Assembly: GCA_031291415.1 (NCBI GenBank)
Contig: JARLJB010000076.1
Coordinates: forward strand, 1-64,000
Direction: 5' to 3'
DNA length: 64,000 nt
Source of the DNA: Telmatospirillum sp.
Lineage (GTDB): Bacteria > Pseudomonadota > Alphaproteobacteria > Rhodospirillales > Magnetospirillaceae
Position numbers and translations under genes: made by a program. Position 1 is the stretch's first letter. Every line of letters begins with the position of its first letter. Positions 16,028 to 24,910 of the stretch are shown here, in pieces. The notes under the pieces were generated by a model that was not told the origin of the DNA, did no database searches, and saw only the letters and a list, made by a program, of their open reading frames with translations.

Positions 16028-17566
16028 TTATTTTTTGGTCAGCGCCGTGAATATCGCTTGGCCGTCCGGCGCGCCAAGGCCGGTGCAGGCATCCCAGCCT
16101 TTGCCGGCGCGGTAACCGACTGTCGATCCTTTCGCAATGTTGCTGCCGGTCTTGATGTCGCGCAGCAGACCGGGCTTGGCATAGAGTTGCGGCAGGAAAA
16201 AACCGACCGGCTGTGCGGCCTGCTGATTGATCAACGCGACAAGGCCGGCCCAGAGAGGCGCCACGGCGCTGGTGCCGCCGACCACGGTCATCTGGCCATT
16301 GACCACGATGTCATAGCCGGAAGACGGGGCGGCGTTGCCGGCGATGTCGGGAACCCCGCGTCCGGCGCGGCCGCCATTGACGCTGGCCGGCAGATGGGCG
16401 TCTTGCTGAAAGCCCGGTATCGGGAAGACGTCGCTGATACCGCCGCCGGTGCCGCTGGTGCCGTCGTTCCACACATGCTCAGCCGTGATCACCTGGTTTG
16501 TCGTGGTGATCGTCGTCCCGCCGCAGCCGATCGCCCACGGGCTTGACGCCGGAAAGTCGACATGGGCTTTACCGTCTGTCTCGCCGTCTTCGGCCAGATT
16601 GTCGCCCGCGGCCGCGAAAACCGAGACTTTGACCGTCGCCGCGTCCGCAAGGGCGCTATTCATCGTTTGCAGCGCCTGCGGAGTCCAGCCCGACTCCGGG
16701 CTGCCCCAACTGATCGAGATGACACTTGGCCGGCGCTTGCCGTCATGGGCCGCGGCGGTCACGGCATCGACGAATCCGGCGTCGGTATTGGGTGCGAAAT
16801 AGACGGCGATCGTCGCGCCCGCCGCCACCCCACCGGCAACCTGAATGTCGAGCGCCACCTCGCCGTCGGCGCCGTCGTCCGGACTGGGACGATTGATGCC
16901 GCCGTCCACCGAAACAGCCTCGACACCGGGCGTCGCTAGCCCCATCGCCTGGAATGCCGCCTGTGTGTCGGATGCCTTGAAACCGCCGCCAAGTTCGATC
17001 AGGGCGATGCATTGACCGGTGCCGCTGGCTTCAGTCGGGAAGCCATAGAGCGATCCAACCTGGTTCGGCAGATAACCGGGCAAGGTTGCCGCATCCTTAT
17101 GAAAGACGAGGCGGGGTTTGGTGACCGGTCGGCTGTCGAGTCCCAGCACTGCCTCAACGATCGGCAGCAAATCGACCGGCAGATGCAGAGATCCGGTCCG
17201 CCCCCGAAATCGCTGCTTGCCATCATGATAATGGCTGAGCTTGGTGCGGAACGCCGCTTCGAGTTTGGCAGCCGAACCGGCCAGCTTGATGAGCCGGCGC
17301 CCGGGTTCGACACTGACGACGGTCAGTCCGGCATCATGGGCAAATTCCGTGACGAGAGCGATGTCGTTGGCGTGCTGCGCTGTTCGCCGCAGCATCATGT
17401 CCTGACGTGGTTCGCCGGATAAGGCGATGTGCGCCGGTTCCTCCGAACGGGGTTTCAGGTAGAGGCTGATTTCGATCGATTCGTCGGGCGAGATGTCGCC
17501 GAGGCGGGTTGCCATCGGTTCGGCGCGGCGGCTGTCGCGGAATTCGGCGTAGCTTTTGCTGACCAT
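16028..17566 (-). CDS. Sedolisin-family (S53) serine-carboxyl peptidase
   Basis: A 512-residue acid-acting endopeptidase of the kumamolisin/sedolisin type. The N-terminal pro-domain (about 20-150, Pro-kumamolisin activation) is followed by the catalytic domain. The triad is visible: Glu236 and Asp240 (GEVALDIQV) and Ser433 (GGTSAVAP), with the oxyanion Asp322 in AAAGD. The calcium site is present at the C-terminus (RDIKTGSN, then GWDACTGLGAPDG). No signal peptide is seen, although these enzymes usually act outside the cell; several bacterial pro-kumamolisins also lack a classic one. It is convergent with the hydrolase, 4 nt apart. Confidence 0.95.
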   Translation of the reverse strand: MVSKSYAEFRDSRRAEPMATRLGDISPDESIEISLYLKPRSEEPAHIALSGEPRQDMMLRRTAQHANDIALVTEFAHDAGLTVVSVEPGRRLIKLAGSAAKLEAAFRTKLSHYHDGKQRFRGRTGSLHLPVDLLPIVEAVLGLDSRPVTKPRLVFHKDAATLPGYLPNQVGSLYGFPTEASGTGQCIALIELGGGFKASDTQAAFQAMGLATPGVEAVSVDGGINRPSPDDGADGEVALDIQVAGGVAAGATIAVYFAPNTDAGFVDAVTAAAHDGKRRPSVISISWGSPESGWTPQALQTMNSALADAATVKVSVFAAAGDNLAEDGETDGKAHVDFPASSPWAIGCGGTTITTTNQVITAEHVWNDGTSGTGGGISDVFPIPGFQQDAHLPASVNGGRAGRGVPDIAGNAAPSSGYDIVVNGQMTVVGGTSAVAPLWAGLVALINQQAAQPVGFFLPQLYAKPGLLRDIKTGSNIAKGSTVGYRAGKGWDACTGLGAPDGQAIFTALTKK

Positions 17567-17747
17567 TGGTAACTCCTGAGCGGAATGGAAATCATTGCGC
17601 GGACGTCGTCACCCCTTGTTGCCGGACAAGGTCGGCATTTCGTTGGATTTTTTCGATGTGTTTTCAGTATTCCAGGCTATCGGCAAGAAGCCGCCGAGAT
17701 CGCTTCAATCACGCGCTGACCGGTCTTGTTGAAATCCGGAACATATT

Positions 17748-17885
17748 TCAATAGATGATCTTTTGCGGCGCGAAAGCCACTGTCGTCGTCTGTGTCGTCT
17801 GCCCATCGGGATAGAGCCCAAAGACCAGAGCACCGGCCATCAGGACGGCGGAAAAAACCAGCTTCAGAACAAGACTTTTCGGCAT
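17748..17885 (-). CDS. Small single-span membrane or exported peptide (45 residues)
   Basis: The frame from the ATG at 17885 (AAGGAG eight bases upstream) encodes 45 residues beginning MPKSLVLKLVFSAVLMAG. A hydrophobic segment at about 5-24 is a membrane helix or uncleaved signal, followed by a short Thr/Gln-rich tail ending in APQKIIY. No family is recognised. A 7-bp hairpin (CTCTATG / CATAGAG, 17916-17937) lies in its leader. The excellent ribosome-binding site is the main support. A longer frame overlapping it in another register is judged a shadow. Confidence 0.6.
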   Translation of the reverse strand: MPKSLVLKLVFSAVLMAGALVFGLYPDGQTTQTTTVAFAPQKIIY

Positions 17886-18479
17886 GACCATCGCTCCTTG
17901 GGGAGTCTCTCATCTCTCTATGAGAACGACCATAGAGGCCGATGGTGGCAAGATAATGGCGCGTTCGTTTCTTTGTGTTTCGTTGGTTGACTTATTGTTG
18001 GTTCGGAAGTGGCAAGCGGGAAGGGGGGGGGCGGTGGTCGCGGCCATTCTGATGCAGCACTGGGGCGACTGTCGTCGAGCAGCGCCGCGAATCCGAGATC
18101 ATTGGGGTAAGTCGCGCAGTTGGTCAGGATGATGACGCCACGTCGACCGTAAACCCGAAAAAAAACTCGCATAGCCGCAGCCCGTTTTGGCCGAGGCTAC
18201 CAGTCCGGAGCCAAGCAATCCGAGGGGCAGATTGAAATAATTTAAAGAAAGTTTATTGTCGCCAAATCCACAAAATATGTAGTTAATTTACAATTATCTT
18301 ACAAAGGGGGAACAGCGGGTGTCGTCGGTCACGCCCGCTTGTTTTCCATGGTTCGTCCGGACTGGTCCTGCCAGATTTTCTGGCGTCCACATCGGGCCCG
18401 ACGATGCCCGATGGAGGTGCTCTCTTTAACGTATGGGGCATCGACAAGCCTGTTACCGATGCGCGGACGATAGGCGTTG
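17886..18479. other. Intergenic region with G9 tract and AT-rich segment
   Basis: No convincing gene in 594 nt. It holds a homopolymer of nine G at about 18023-18031, an AT-rich block at about 18230-18300 that could carry a promoter, and a hairpin followed by TTGTTTT at 18315-18345. Short open frames on both strands lack ribosome-binding sites. Confidence 0.5.
18315..18345 (+). terminator. Intrinsic-terminator-like hairpin without an upstream gene
   Basis: An 8-bp stem (GCGGGTGT with ACGCCCGC, one G-U pair) with an eight-base loop is followed by TTGTTTT. It comes directly after an AT-rich block, with no plus-strand gene before it. It could end a short RNA or a leader transcript. Confidence 0.4.
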
Positions 18480-18575
18480 TCAGGCCGCGACGAGAACGGC
18501 AACTTCAACACCGTAGCCAACGATGACGGCGCCGATGACGGCCAGGACATAGAGGAATTCAACGGATCTTTTCAT
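18480..18575 (-). CDS. Tiny membrane peptide (31 residues)
   Basis: An ATG at 18575 behind AGGGTGA opens a 31-codon frame: a basic start MKRSVEF, then a hydrophobic span (LYVLAVIGAVIVGYGVEV) and the end AVLVAA. It reads as a single membrane helix with a positive N-terminus. No family is recognised. The good ribosome-binding site and hydrophobic pattern support it, but its size makes chance possible. It lies just outside the 3' end of the PAS-GGDEF-EAL gene on the same strand. Confidence 0.5.
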   Translation of the reverse strand: MKRSVEFLYVLAVIGAVIVGYGVEVAVLVAA

Positions 18576-18717
18576 TTTGGTCACCCTGATATGTAGTTTT
18601 TTTACAACACGAGACGTACTCTATGCCTCTTCATCGTGTTCAGGGTATGCAAATATAGCGCACCTCGTGGGCGGTGCCCGCAAAGCCGCAGTTTCTTTGT
18701 CGGATTTTTGTTCATAC

Positions 18718-20871
18718 CTAATTGCGGTGATCAGAACCGATCATCGGCCCTGAGACGCCGCAGGTGTCCACGAAATCCTGGGCGGCAAAGGCTTCGAAAG
18801 CGTCAAGCGGCAGCGGCCGGCTGAAAAGAAATCCCTGGTAGTCGCGACAGCCGTGGTTATCCAGGAAGGTCCGTTGAAGTTCAGTCTCCACCCCTTCGGC
18901 GATGACGGTCAAGCCCAGGCTTTGCGCCAGAAACACGATGGTTTTCGCGATGGCGCCGGAATTGGGGTCGCTATGAACGTCGGTGATAAAGGAACGATCG
19001 ATCTTCAACTCGCTGAGCGGCAGGCTTTTCAGATAAGCCAGCGAGGAGTAGCCCGTGCCGAAATCATCGAGGGAAAAACTCAGGCCGCGTTCCTTCATTT
19101 GTCCCATTTTGGCAATGGTGTCGTCGATATCCTCGATCAACATGCTTTCCGTCAGCTCAAGCGTCAGTTTCGTAGGATCGGCACCGATGGCGTCCACCGT
19201 CTCCAACACCCTTTCGACAAAATCGGCCTGCCGGAATTGGCATGCGCTGACATTGACCGACACTGTGAGGTGCGCTGTTCCCTCGCGTGCCGCCCATTGG
19301 ACGAGTTGGCGACAGGCGGTCCGCAAGACCCACAGTCCCAAGGGCAGCATAAGACCGGTTTCCTCGGCCAAGGGGATGAAGTCGGCGGGAGATATCAGAC
19401 CGCGATCGGGATGCTGCCACCGCAGAAGGGCCTCCGCGCCCGTCAACCGTCCTTTACCGTCGACCTGGGGCTGGTAGTGCAGAACAAATTGCTCCGTCTC
19501 GACGGCAGTTTGCAGTTCGTTCGCCAAAACCGCGCGGGCCGTGGCCGCCTGTTGCATTTCCGGATCGAAAAAACACAGGGAATTGCGTCCACTGGTTTTC
19601 GCCCGATACATCGCGAGGTCGGCATGCTTTATGATGGCATCGACGTCGTCGCCATGGTTGCAAAACAAGGTGATGCCGATGCTGGAGCTGCTGTCACATT
19701 CATAGGACGTGATCTTGTAGGGCTCGTTGAGCGCCGCCAAAATCTTATCGCCGATGGTCCGAGCCTGAACGGCCGCTTCATTGCGATTTGCGCTTAAGTC
19801 CTCCAGCATCACAACAAACTCGTCGCCGCCCAGGCGGGCCACGGTGTCGCTTTTTCGGACACAGGAAATGAGCCGCTTGGCGGTCTGCTGAAGGAGCAGA
19901 TCTCCCTTGTCGTGGCCCAAGGTGTCGTTGACGGTTTTGAAGTTGTCGAGATCTATGAACAACAATGCTCCGCCCCGTTTGCTCCGGGCGTTGGCTACCA
20001 GAGCCTGGGTCAGGCGATCCATCAGCAGGCGGCGGTTGGGCAACCTGGTCAGAGGATCGTAAAAGGCGAGGTGCTCGATCGCCTCTTCCGTCGCCTTGCG
20101 CTTGGTGATGTCGGTGAAAGCGCCAACGTAGTGAGTGACTTCTCCTGCCGGATTTTTTACCGCGGTGATGGTCAGCCATTCAGGGTAGATCTCGCCGTTC
20201 TTGCGCCGGTTCCAAATCTCGCCGCGCCACATTCCGGTTTCGGCGATCTTCGTCCACATGGCGTCATAAAATGCCTGGTCGTGACGCCCGGATTTGAGCA
20301 GCGTCGCCTTATGGCCGATGGCGTCTGAGGGAGCGTAACCGGTGATTTCGGAAAAGGCCTGGTTGACCCGCAGGATCGTCTGATCGGACGTGGTGATAAC
20401 CATGCCTTCCTGCGTTTCGAAGGCTGTGGCCGCGACACGAAGATCCTCTTCGGCCTGTCGCCGTTCTGAAATATCTCGCGCGGTCAGGATGATTTGCGTG
20501 ACAGCGCCGGTCGCGTCACGGACGCCCTGAACTTTTGACTCGACCCAGGAATATCGACCGTCTTTGTGACGGCGGCGAAAGGTGAGCGTGCGAACTCCCT
20601 GTTCTTTAAGGATTTGCGCGATGACCGCAGGGAACAGCGCGACGTCGTCTGGATGCGTGAAGTCGATCGCCAGGCGTCCGATCAGATCGTCCTCAGTCTG
20701 CCCGAAAAGGGTGACGCTGGCCGGCGAGACGTAAAGGTAGCGTCCCTCCAGATCGAGGCTGGCGATCATGTCGGAACAATGGTCGGCGAGCAGACGGTAG
20801 CGAGCCTCGCTCTCCTTCAGTTTGTCTTCGAACCGTGTCTGGTCGATGAAAGTGTCAGTAGCCAATGCCAT
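18718..20871 (-). CDS. PAS-PAS-GGDEF-EAL cyclic-di-GMP signalling protein
   Basis: A 717-residue soluble protein with two PAS domains (about 20-138 and 145-260), a GGDEF domain (about 262-430) and an EAL domain (about 450-700). GGDEF is intact at 348-352 with an RKSD inhibitory site before it, so cyclase activity is possible. EAL is intact at 480-482 (EALLRW), and DDFGTGYSSL and KIDRSFI are also present, so phosphodiesterase activity is likely. No membrane helix is seen; PAS domains may sense redox, light or a ligand. I use the ATG at 20871 because the longer frame has no domain and overlaps the divergent GGDEF gene; the ribosome-binding site is only fair. Confidence 0.9.
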   Translation of the reverse strand: MALATDTFIDQTRFEDKLKESEARYRLLADHCSDMIASLDLEGRYLYVSPASVTLFGQTEDDLIGRLAIDFTHPDDVALFPAVIAQILKEQGVRTLTFRRRHKDGRYSWVESKVQGVRDATGAVTQIILTARDISERRQAEEDLRVAATAFETQEGMVITTSDQTILRVNQAFSEITGYAPSDAIGHKATLLKSGRHDQAFYDAMWTKIAETGMWRGEIWNRRKNGEIYPEWLTITAVKNPAGEVTHYVGAFTDITKRKATEEAIEHLAFYDPLTRLPNRRLLMDRLTQALVANARSKRGGALLFIDLDNFKTVNDTLGHDKGDLLLQQTAKRLISCVRKSDTVARLGGDEFVVMLEDLSANRNEAAVQARTIGDKILAALNEPYKITSYECDSSSSIGITLFCNHGDDVDAIIKHADLAMYRAKTSGRNSLCFFDPEMQQAATARAVLANELQTAVETEQFVLHYQPQVDGKGRLTGAEALLRWQHPDRGLISPADFIPLAEETGLMLPLGLWVLRTACRQLVQWAAREGTAHLTVSVNVSACQFRQADFVERVLETVDAIGADPTKLTLELTESMLIEDIDDTIAKMGQMKERGLSFSLDDFGTGYSSLAYLKSLPLSELKIDRSFITDVHSDPNSGAIAKTIVFLAQSLGLTVIAEGVETELQRTFLDNHGCRDYQGFLFSRPLPLDAFEAFAAQDFVDTCGVSGPMIGSDHRN

Positions 20872-20971
20872 TTCCACCGCTGGCCATCCTTCGTCGAGAG
20901 CGCGGCCGCGTCGCCGTGATGGCGTGGCCTGTTCAAGCGATAAATTATGACGACCGTGAACGCCGCGGTAT

Positions 20972-20983
20972 CCCCATTTGAGG
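20972..20983. promoter_or_regulatory. CCCCA-TT-TGAGG palindrome, copy 2
   Basis: One mismatch from the perfect palindrome. It lies in the divergent gap between the PAS-GGDEF-EAL gene (101 nt from its start) and the membrane GGDEF gene (about 124 nt from its start), so it could serve both. Confidence 0.4.
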
Positions 20984-21106
20984 ACAGCGGCAACCATCGA
21001 TGGTGGCGAGAATCCGGTCTCCGGACATCGTATTGCGGGAAGGAATGATAAACCGGGAGTGTTCTGGCGCTTTGTGGAAGGCGCGGTTGACGCTATTCTA
21101 CCGACA

Positions 21107-22873
21107 ATGAGTAAAAAATCTTTCATCGGCGCCAAGTCGTATGGAAGGACGTCGGGAAAAGGTACGTCTCCAGTGAGCATTCGCAGGTCCAGCAGCAGGC
21201 GTTGGGACGAGGCGCCCGGAAATAATCGGTACTCGAGACTTGTCTCGACGATTTTGCAACCTGGGCGTGTTTTGTGGGTGATGGTTTCGGTGATTGCGCT
21301 GTGGTGCGTGATTGCCTGGTTTTGGGCGGACGCGATTGGTCAGGCGCGCGAATTGCGGTTGATCGAGCGTGAACGGGACGCGGCGCAGTCAGGTGCCGCG
21401 ACCATGAGCGCCAATATCGGGCTTAGCCTGGCACACCTGCGGAGCATCCCGGCCATGCTGGCCAAGGATCCTGCTGTGGTTTCGATCCTGTTGCGGTTTG
21501 GTCCCGATGTCACCGCTTCGACATTGCCCGAGGCCAAGCGACGCGAAATATGGCAGGCGGAGCCGCATTTATCCGATCTAGCCCACCGCTTTGAAGAAAT
21601 CCTGGCCGACGTCGGAGTCAATCAGATCTGGGTGATGAATGCCGCCGGTGATTGTGTCGTTTCTGGTGGCTTTCCACCGGCCGGTACGGCGACCGGTGTG
21701 AATTATATCGATCGGGAATATTTTCGTGCTGGTCAGAGGGGCCAAAATGGCCGCCAGTTCGCGGTCGGTCGAACAACCGATTTGCCGGGGCTTTACTACT
21801 CGTCGCCGGTGACGATGGCCGGACAATTTCTGGGTGTCGTCACGGTGAAAATTGAATTGGATAATCTTTCCCAGTTGGTGACCGATCCCAATACCTTCGT
21901 TTCCGATGAGAACGGCATCGTCATTTTGGCCGGCAACAAGAATTTGATCATGCATTCGGTGCCTGGAGCCAAGGTCGGCGACGTATCGGTGGACGATCTG
22001 AAAAATCGCTACAAGCGCACGATGTTCGCCCCCCTGGGAATGACGCCGGTCGCGCTGGCCGGTCAACCTGATCTGGTTCGCTGGAACGACAATCCGACGC
22101 CCTATGTTTTTTCAGTGCGGGGGCGGTCCGACGACATCGTAACCATTCATGTTCTCCGGAGCGTTGCCGGGGCCTTGGCTTTCCAACAGGAACGCCTGTG
22201 GTCGTTCCTGTCGCTGTCGGCGACGGGAGGCTCGTTGCTGGTCTTGTTGGCCGGTGCGGCGATCTATTTGCGAGGCGGTATCGAACATGGACGTGAAATG
22301 GCGAGAGCCAACGCCCGGTTGGCGGACCTGAACGCGAAATTGGCCCAGCAGGCCAATACCGACGCCCTGACGGGATGCGCCAACCGCCGGCAATTCATGG
22401 CGGCTCTCGAGGCCGAACGGCGGCGCAGTGGCCGTTACGAGAGCCCGTTCAGTGTGGCGCTTCTTGATCTCGACCATTTCAAGACCGTCAATGACTACCA
22501 TGGACATCCAGCCGGAGACGAGGCGCTGCGGCATTTTGTTGCCGTTGCGACTGGCGTTTTGCGATCGACTGATGTGCTGGGCCGGTTTGGCGGTGACGAA
22601 TTTTCCATATTGATGCCGCAGACCAACGCCCGGGCCGCCATCCTGCTGGGCGAGCGGATTCGCGCCGCGCTGGAAGCGTCGCCGGTGCGGGTCGGTGGGA
22701 AACAGATCCGGCTGACCGTCAGCGTCGGCATTGCGCAGTGGAGCGCCGAAGACGATGAAACGCTGGAAGATCTGTTGGGGCGGGCCGACACTGACCTCTA
22801 CGCGGCGAAGGGAGCCGGGCGTAGCCTCTCCGGCGCCGACGATGATCTCAAGATGGTAGACGGCAGCAGCTAG
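21107..22873 (+). CDS. Membrane diguanylate cyclase with periplasmic Cache domain
   Basis: A 588-residue protein. After a basic N-terminus, a membrane helix (VLWVMVSVIALWCVIAWFWA, about 54-73) leads to a periplasmic dCache-like sensor (about 80-350, including NQIWVMNAAGDCVVSG and INYIDREYF-type segments), a second helix (about 365-390) and a GGDEF domain (about 420-580). The motif RFGGDEF is intact with RSTD five residues before it, the product-inhibition site. It should make c-di-GMP in response to a small external ligand. The start is uncertain: the ATG at 21107 has a poor ribosome-binding site, and the frame is open further upstream. Confidence 0.88.
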   Translation: MSKKSFIGAKSYGRTSGKGTSPVSIRRSSSRRWDEAPGNNRYSRLVSTILQPGRVLWVMVSVIALWCVIAWFWADAIGQARELRLIERERDAAQSGAATMSANIGLSLAHLRSIPAMLAKDPAVVSILLRFGPDVTASTLPEAKRREIWQAEPHLSDLAHRFEEILADVGVNQIWVMNAAGDCVVSGGFPPAGTATGVNYIDREYFRAGQRGQNGRQFAVGRTTDLPGLYYSSPVTMAGQFLGVVTVKIELDNLSQLVTDPNTFVSDENGIVILAGNKNLIMHSVPGAKVGDVSVDDLKNRYKRTMFAPLGMTPVALAGQPDLVRWNDNPTPYVFSVRGRSDDIVTIHVLRSVAGALAFQQERLWSFLSLSATGGSLLVLLAGAAIYLRGGIEHGREMARANARLADLNAKLAQQANTDALTGCANRRQFMAALEAERRRSGRYESPFSVALLDLDHFKTVNDYHGHPAGDEALRHFVAVATGVLRSTDVLGRFGGDEFSILMPQTNARAAILLGERIRAALEASPVRVGGKQIRLTVSVGIAQWSAEDDETLEDLLGRADTDLYAAKGAGRSLSGADDDLKMVDGSS

Positions 22874-22886
22874 AGCAGGATTTCGC

Positions 22887-23762
22887 CTACGAAACCGCGC
22901 GGACGTTCACTTCCACCGCCATACCGATGAAGGCATCGGTCATCCCGACAAAACTGCCGGCGACCGGGACCACCTGCGCGATGTCGCGAGCCACCGCGAC
23001 CGGGATCAGGTTGAAGCCACCGACGGCGCGGTTGGTTGGATCGAAGGTGATCCAACCGGCGCCGGGCACATAGACTTCCGCCCAGGCATGCGTCGAGCCG
23101 GGGCCGGAAACGCCCACTATCCCGGTGCCAGCGTCGGGAACGAAAAGATAGCCTGATACGATACGCGCGCCGAAGCCGAGACTCCGTGCCGCCTCGGCAA
23201 AGAGGACAGCGAAATCCCGGCAGGATCCCCAGCCGCGGTCGAGAGTCTGCAGCGGCGTCTGTGTACCCTCGTCATCGCGGCTTTGATAGAGAATCCAGGC
23301 GGAGATTCCGGCGCACAGATCTTTGAGAAGCGCCAGTGTGTCGGTTGGCGTGGCGCGTACGAATGCTTGCGCCCAGGACCGCAGCCGCCCAGTCGGGTCG
23401 GCATACTGCAATGTGGCCAAAGCTCCGAGATCGGTCCATTCGGCATCGGTGTAGCGAAATGGAAAGCTGACAGCGGAAGCGGCGACGTCGAAAATCGGCC
23501 AGGCGACAGTATGCAACTCGAGGTCAAACCAGCTGTTCACGCACAAGCTGTCGGCCGGTGTGGAAAAACTCGTGGTGGCAACGGCGTTGCCGAAGACGTC
23601 GTGAGCCCAGGTGACGGCTGCCGGCGGCGTGATGTCGAGATCTCCGGCGGTGACGCGGAGATCCCGGCTTTCCCGTGGGCGCAGCATCAGTCGATGCGGT
23701 CCAAGGGCAACCGGGTAACGGTAACGATAGGTCGTCTTGTGCTGGATATGGAGAGCGACCAT
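22887..23762 (-). CDS. Transglutaminase-like cysteine protein
   Basis: A 291-residue protein with the bacterial transglutaminase-like N-terminal region (IQHKTTYRYRYPVALGPHRL, then LRPRESRDLRV) and a transglutaminase core. The catalytic triad is Cys181 (GWGSCRDFA), His225 (STHAWAEVYVPG) and Asp241 (WITFDPTNR). Such proteins act as peptidases or amidases; the substrate is unknown. The start at 23762 (MVALHIQHK) is chosen over an ATG four codons upstream because family members begin close to this point. It is convergent with the diguanylate cyclase. Confidence 0.88.
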   Translation of the reverse strand: MVALHIQHKTTYRYRYPVALGPHRLMLRPRESRDLRVTAGDLDITPPAAVTWAHDVFGNAVATTSFSTPADSLCVNSWFDLELHTVAWPIFDVAASAVSFPFRYTDAEWTDLGALATLQYADPTGRLRSWAQAFVRATPTDTLALLKDLCAGISAWILYQSRDDEGTQTPLQTLDRGWGSCRDFAVLFAEAARSLGFGARIVSGYLFVPDAGTGIVGVSGPGSTHAWAEVYVPGAGWITFDPTNRAVGGFNLIPVAVARDIAQVVPVAGSFVGMTDAFIGMAVEVNVRAVS

Positions 23763-24055
23763 GTGACACTCCATCGATTGGTTTTGCTGCGAAAAAATAT
23801 CCTGTGAGACGAAAAATATGAAAATAAAATATGGTGGAGACTGAAAATATTATTCCGAATTTCAAGAAAGAGTCATTTCATCCTTGATTTGTTCGGCGCC
23901 GCCATCCATATCCTGTGTGTCGATAGACGGCGGAATGACTTGGTCCCGCGTTAGCGAAAACAGCGCAGCACTGATAATATTCTCACCTGGATATACGATT
24001 TCGATTGCTCGCGGTCGCGAGTGAATAACACTTCTGTTTGTGAAAGAGTTTCCTA

Positions 24056-24268
24056 ATGACTACGGGAACCGTGAAATGGTTTAACGCCCAAAAGGGTTTT
24101 GGTTTCATCGCGCCGGACGACGGCGGCAATGACGCCTTCGTCCACATCAGCGCTGTGGAGCGCTCCGGCATCGGCGAATTGCGCGAGGGCCAGAAGGTCG
24201 ACTTCGAGCTCGTCTCCGATCGCAAGAGCGGCAAGATGTCGGCCGATAATTTGAAGGTTTTGGACTGA
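24056..24268 (+). CDS. Cold-shock domain protein (CspA family)
   Basis: A 70-residue single cold-shock domain that binds single-stranded RNA/DNA and melts secondary structure. The RNA-binding motifs are KGFGFI (RNP1, about 15-20) and DAFVHIS (RNP2, about 28-34), with the usual [10 protein letters not shown] start. It has a gap of nearly 300 nt upstream, room for the long leader typical of cold-regulated csp genes. An intrinsic terminator follows at 24407-24440. Confidence 0.97.
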   Translation: MTTGTVKWFNAQKGFGFIAPDDGGNDAFVHISAVERSGIGELREGQKVDFELVSDRKSGKMSADNLKVLD

Positions 24269-24406
24269 TTGCCACGCCGGTGCCCTTGGCGTTTCAAGAG
24301 GACGCCGGCGGACAGCATCGGTTTTTGCCGACGGCCAGGACATTTCGGCCAAAGGTAACGACCGCTTGCGGTAATCTTATCCCGACGAGGCGCTTGACGC
24401 CTTACA

Positions 24407-24440
24407 GGCCCCGCGTCTCACCAGAGGCGCGGGGTTTTTT
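24407..24440 (+). terminator. Intrinsic terminator after the cold-shock gene
   Basis: A GC-rich stem with CCCCGCG (24409-24415) pairing to CGCGGGG (24428-24434) is followed directly by six T. It is the clearest rho-independent terminator in the window and ends the cold-shock transcript. Confidence 0.88.
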
Positions 24441-24489
24441 GTATCTCAACCGATCGTGGCGGTTTGCCGGAACGATCTAGGAGGATCTC

Positions 24490-24621
24490 ATGGCCAAAGG
24501 GCAAAAAAGAGGCAACCGGGAAATCCGCAAGCCCAAGAAGAAGAAGGAGGCGGTGGTCGCGGCGGTCGGTGAGATCAAGGGCATTTCGGCCTTGACGGGG
24601 ACCCTGAAGAAAAAGGGCTGA
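24490..24621 (+). CDS. Small lysine-rich protein (43 residues)
   Basis: An ATG at 24490 follows a perfect AGGAGG. The product starts MAKGQKRGNREIRKPKKKKE and continues through an Ala/Val-rich middle to TLKKKG. It is strongly basic and resembles the small Lys-rich hypothetical proteins (MAKGQKRGNRE-type) found in many proteobacteria, whose role is not established; nucleic acid binding is an inference from charge. It sits just after the cold-shock terminator with its own transcription. High confidence as a gene, none on function. Confidence 0.85.
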   Translation: MAKGQKRGNREIRKPKKKKEAVVAAVGEIKGISALTGTLKKKG

Positions 24622-24690
24622 TTGCCAGCGTACGCGATTCGTCGCGCTGGATCGAAGCCGTGCCGTGTTTGTTTGCGCGAGCGCCTTAAA

Positions 24691-24718
24691 ACGGTCGGCC
24701 ATGATGATGGCCGGCCGT
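24691..24718. terminator. Hairpin after the lysine-rich small gene
   Basis: A 12-bp stem (ACGGTCGGCCAT / ATGGCCGGCCGT, one G-U or mismatch) with a four-base GATG loop. It has a T run only on the minus-strand side, so it may stop transcripts in both directions weakly. Confidence 0.45.
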
Positions 24719-24910
24719 CACCATGCCGCCTGATCGGACATTTTGCAAAAAATGTCGCGAATGGATAGCCAATTGCGGATTTTCATGTGCATCGGAGACG
24801 AGTAAGACTTGTCTGCCATGGGGCGGGACGGCACTCTCCGTTTGGGCACGAAATAGTCTGTCCGACCGTGACGCAGCGTCGTTCGGTGGTTTGAGGGGAA
24901 GGACACACGC

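Noticed and set aside
17677-17913. 78-codon minus-strand open frame
   Set aside because: Overlaps the 45-residue small gene in another register; it has no ribosome-binding site and no hydrophobic pattern.
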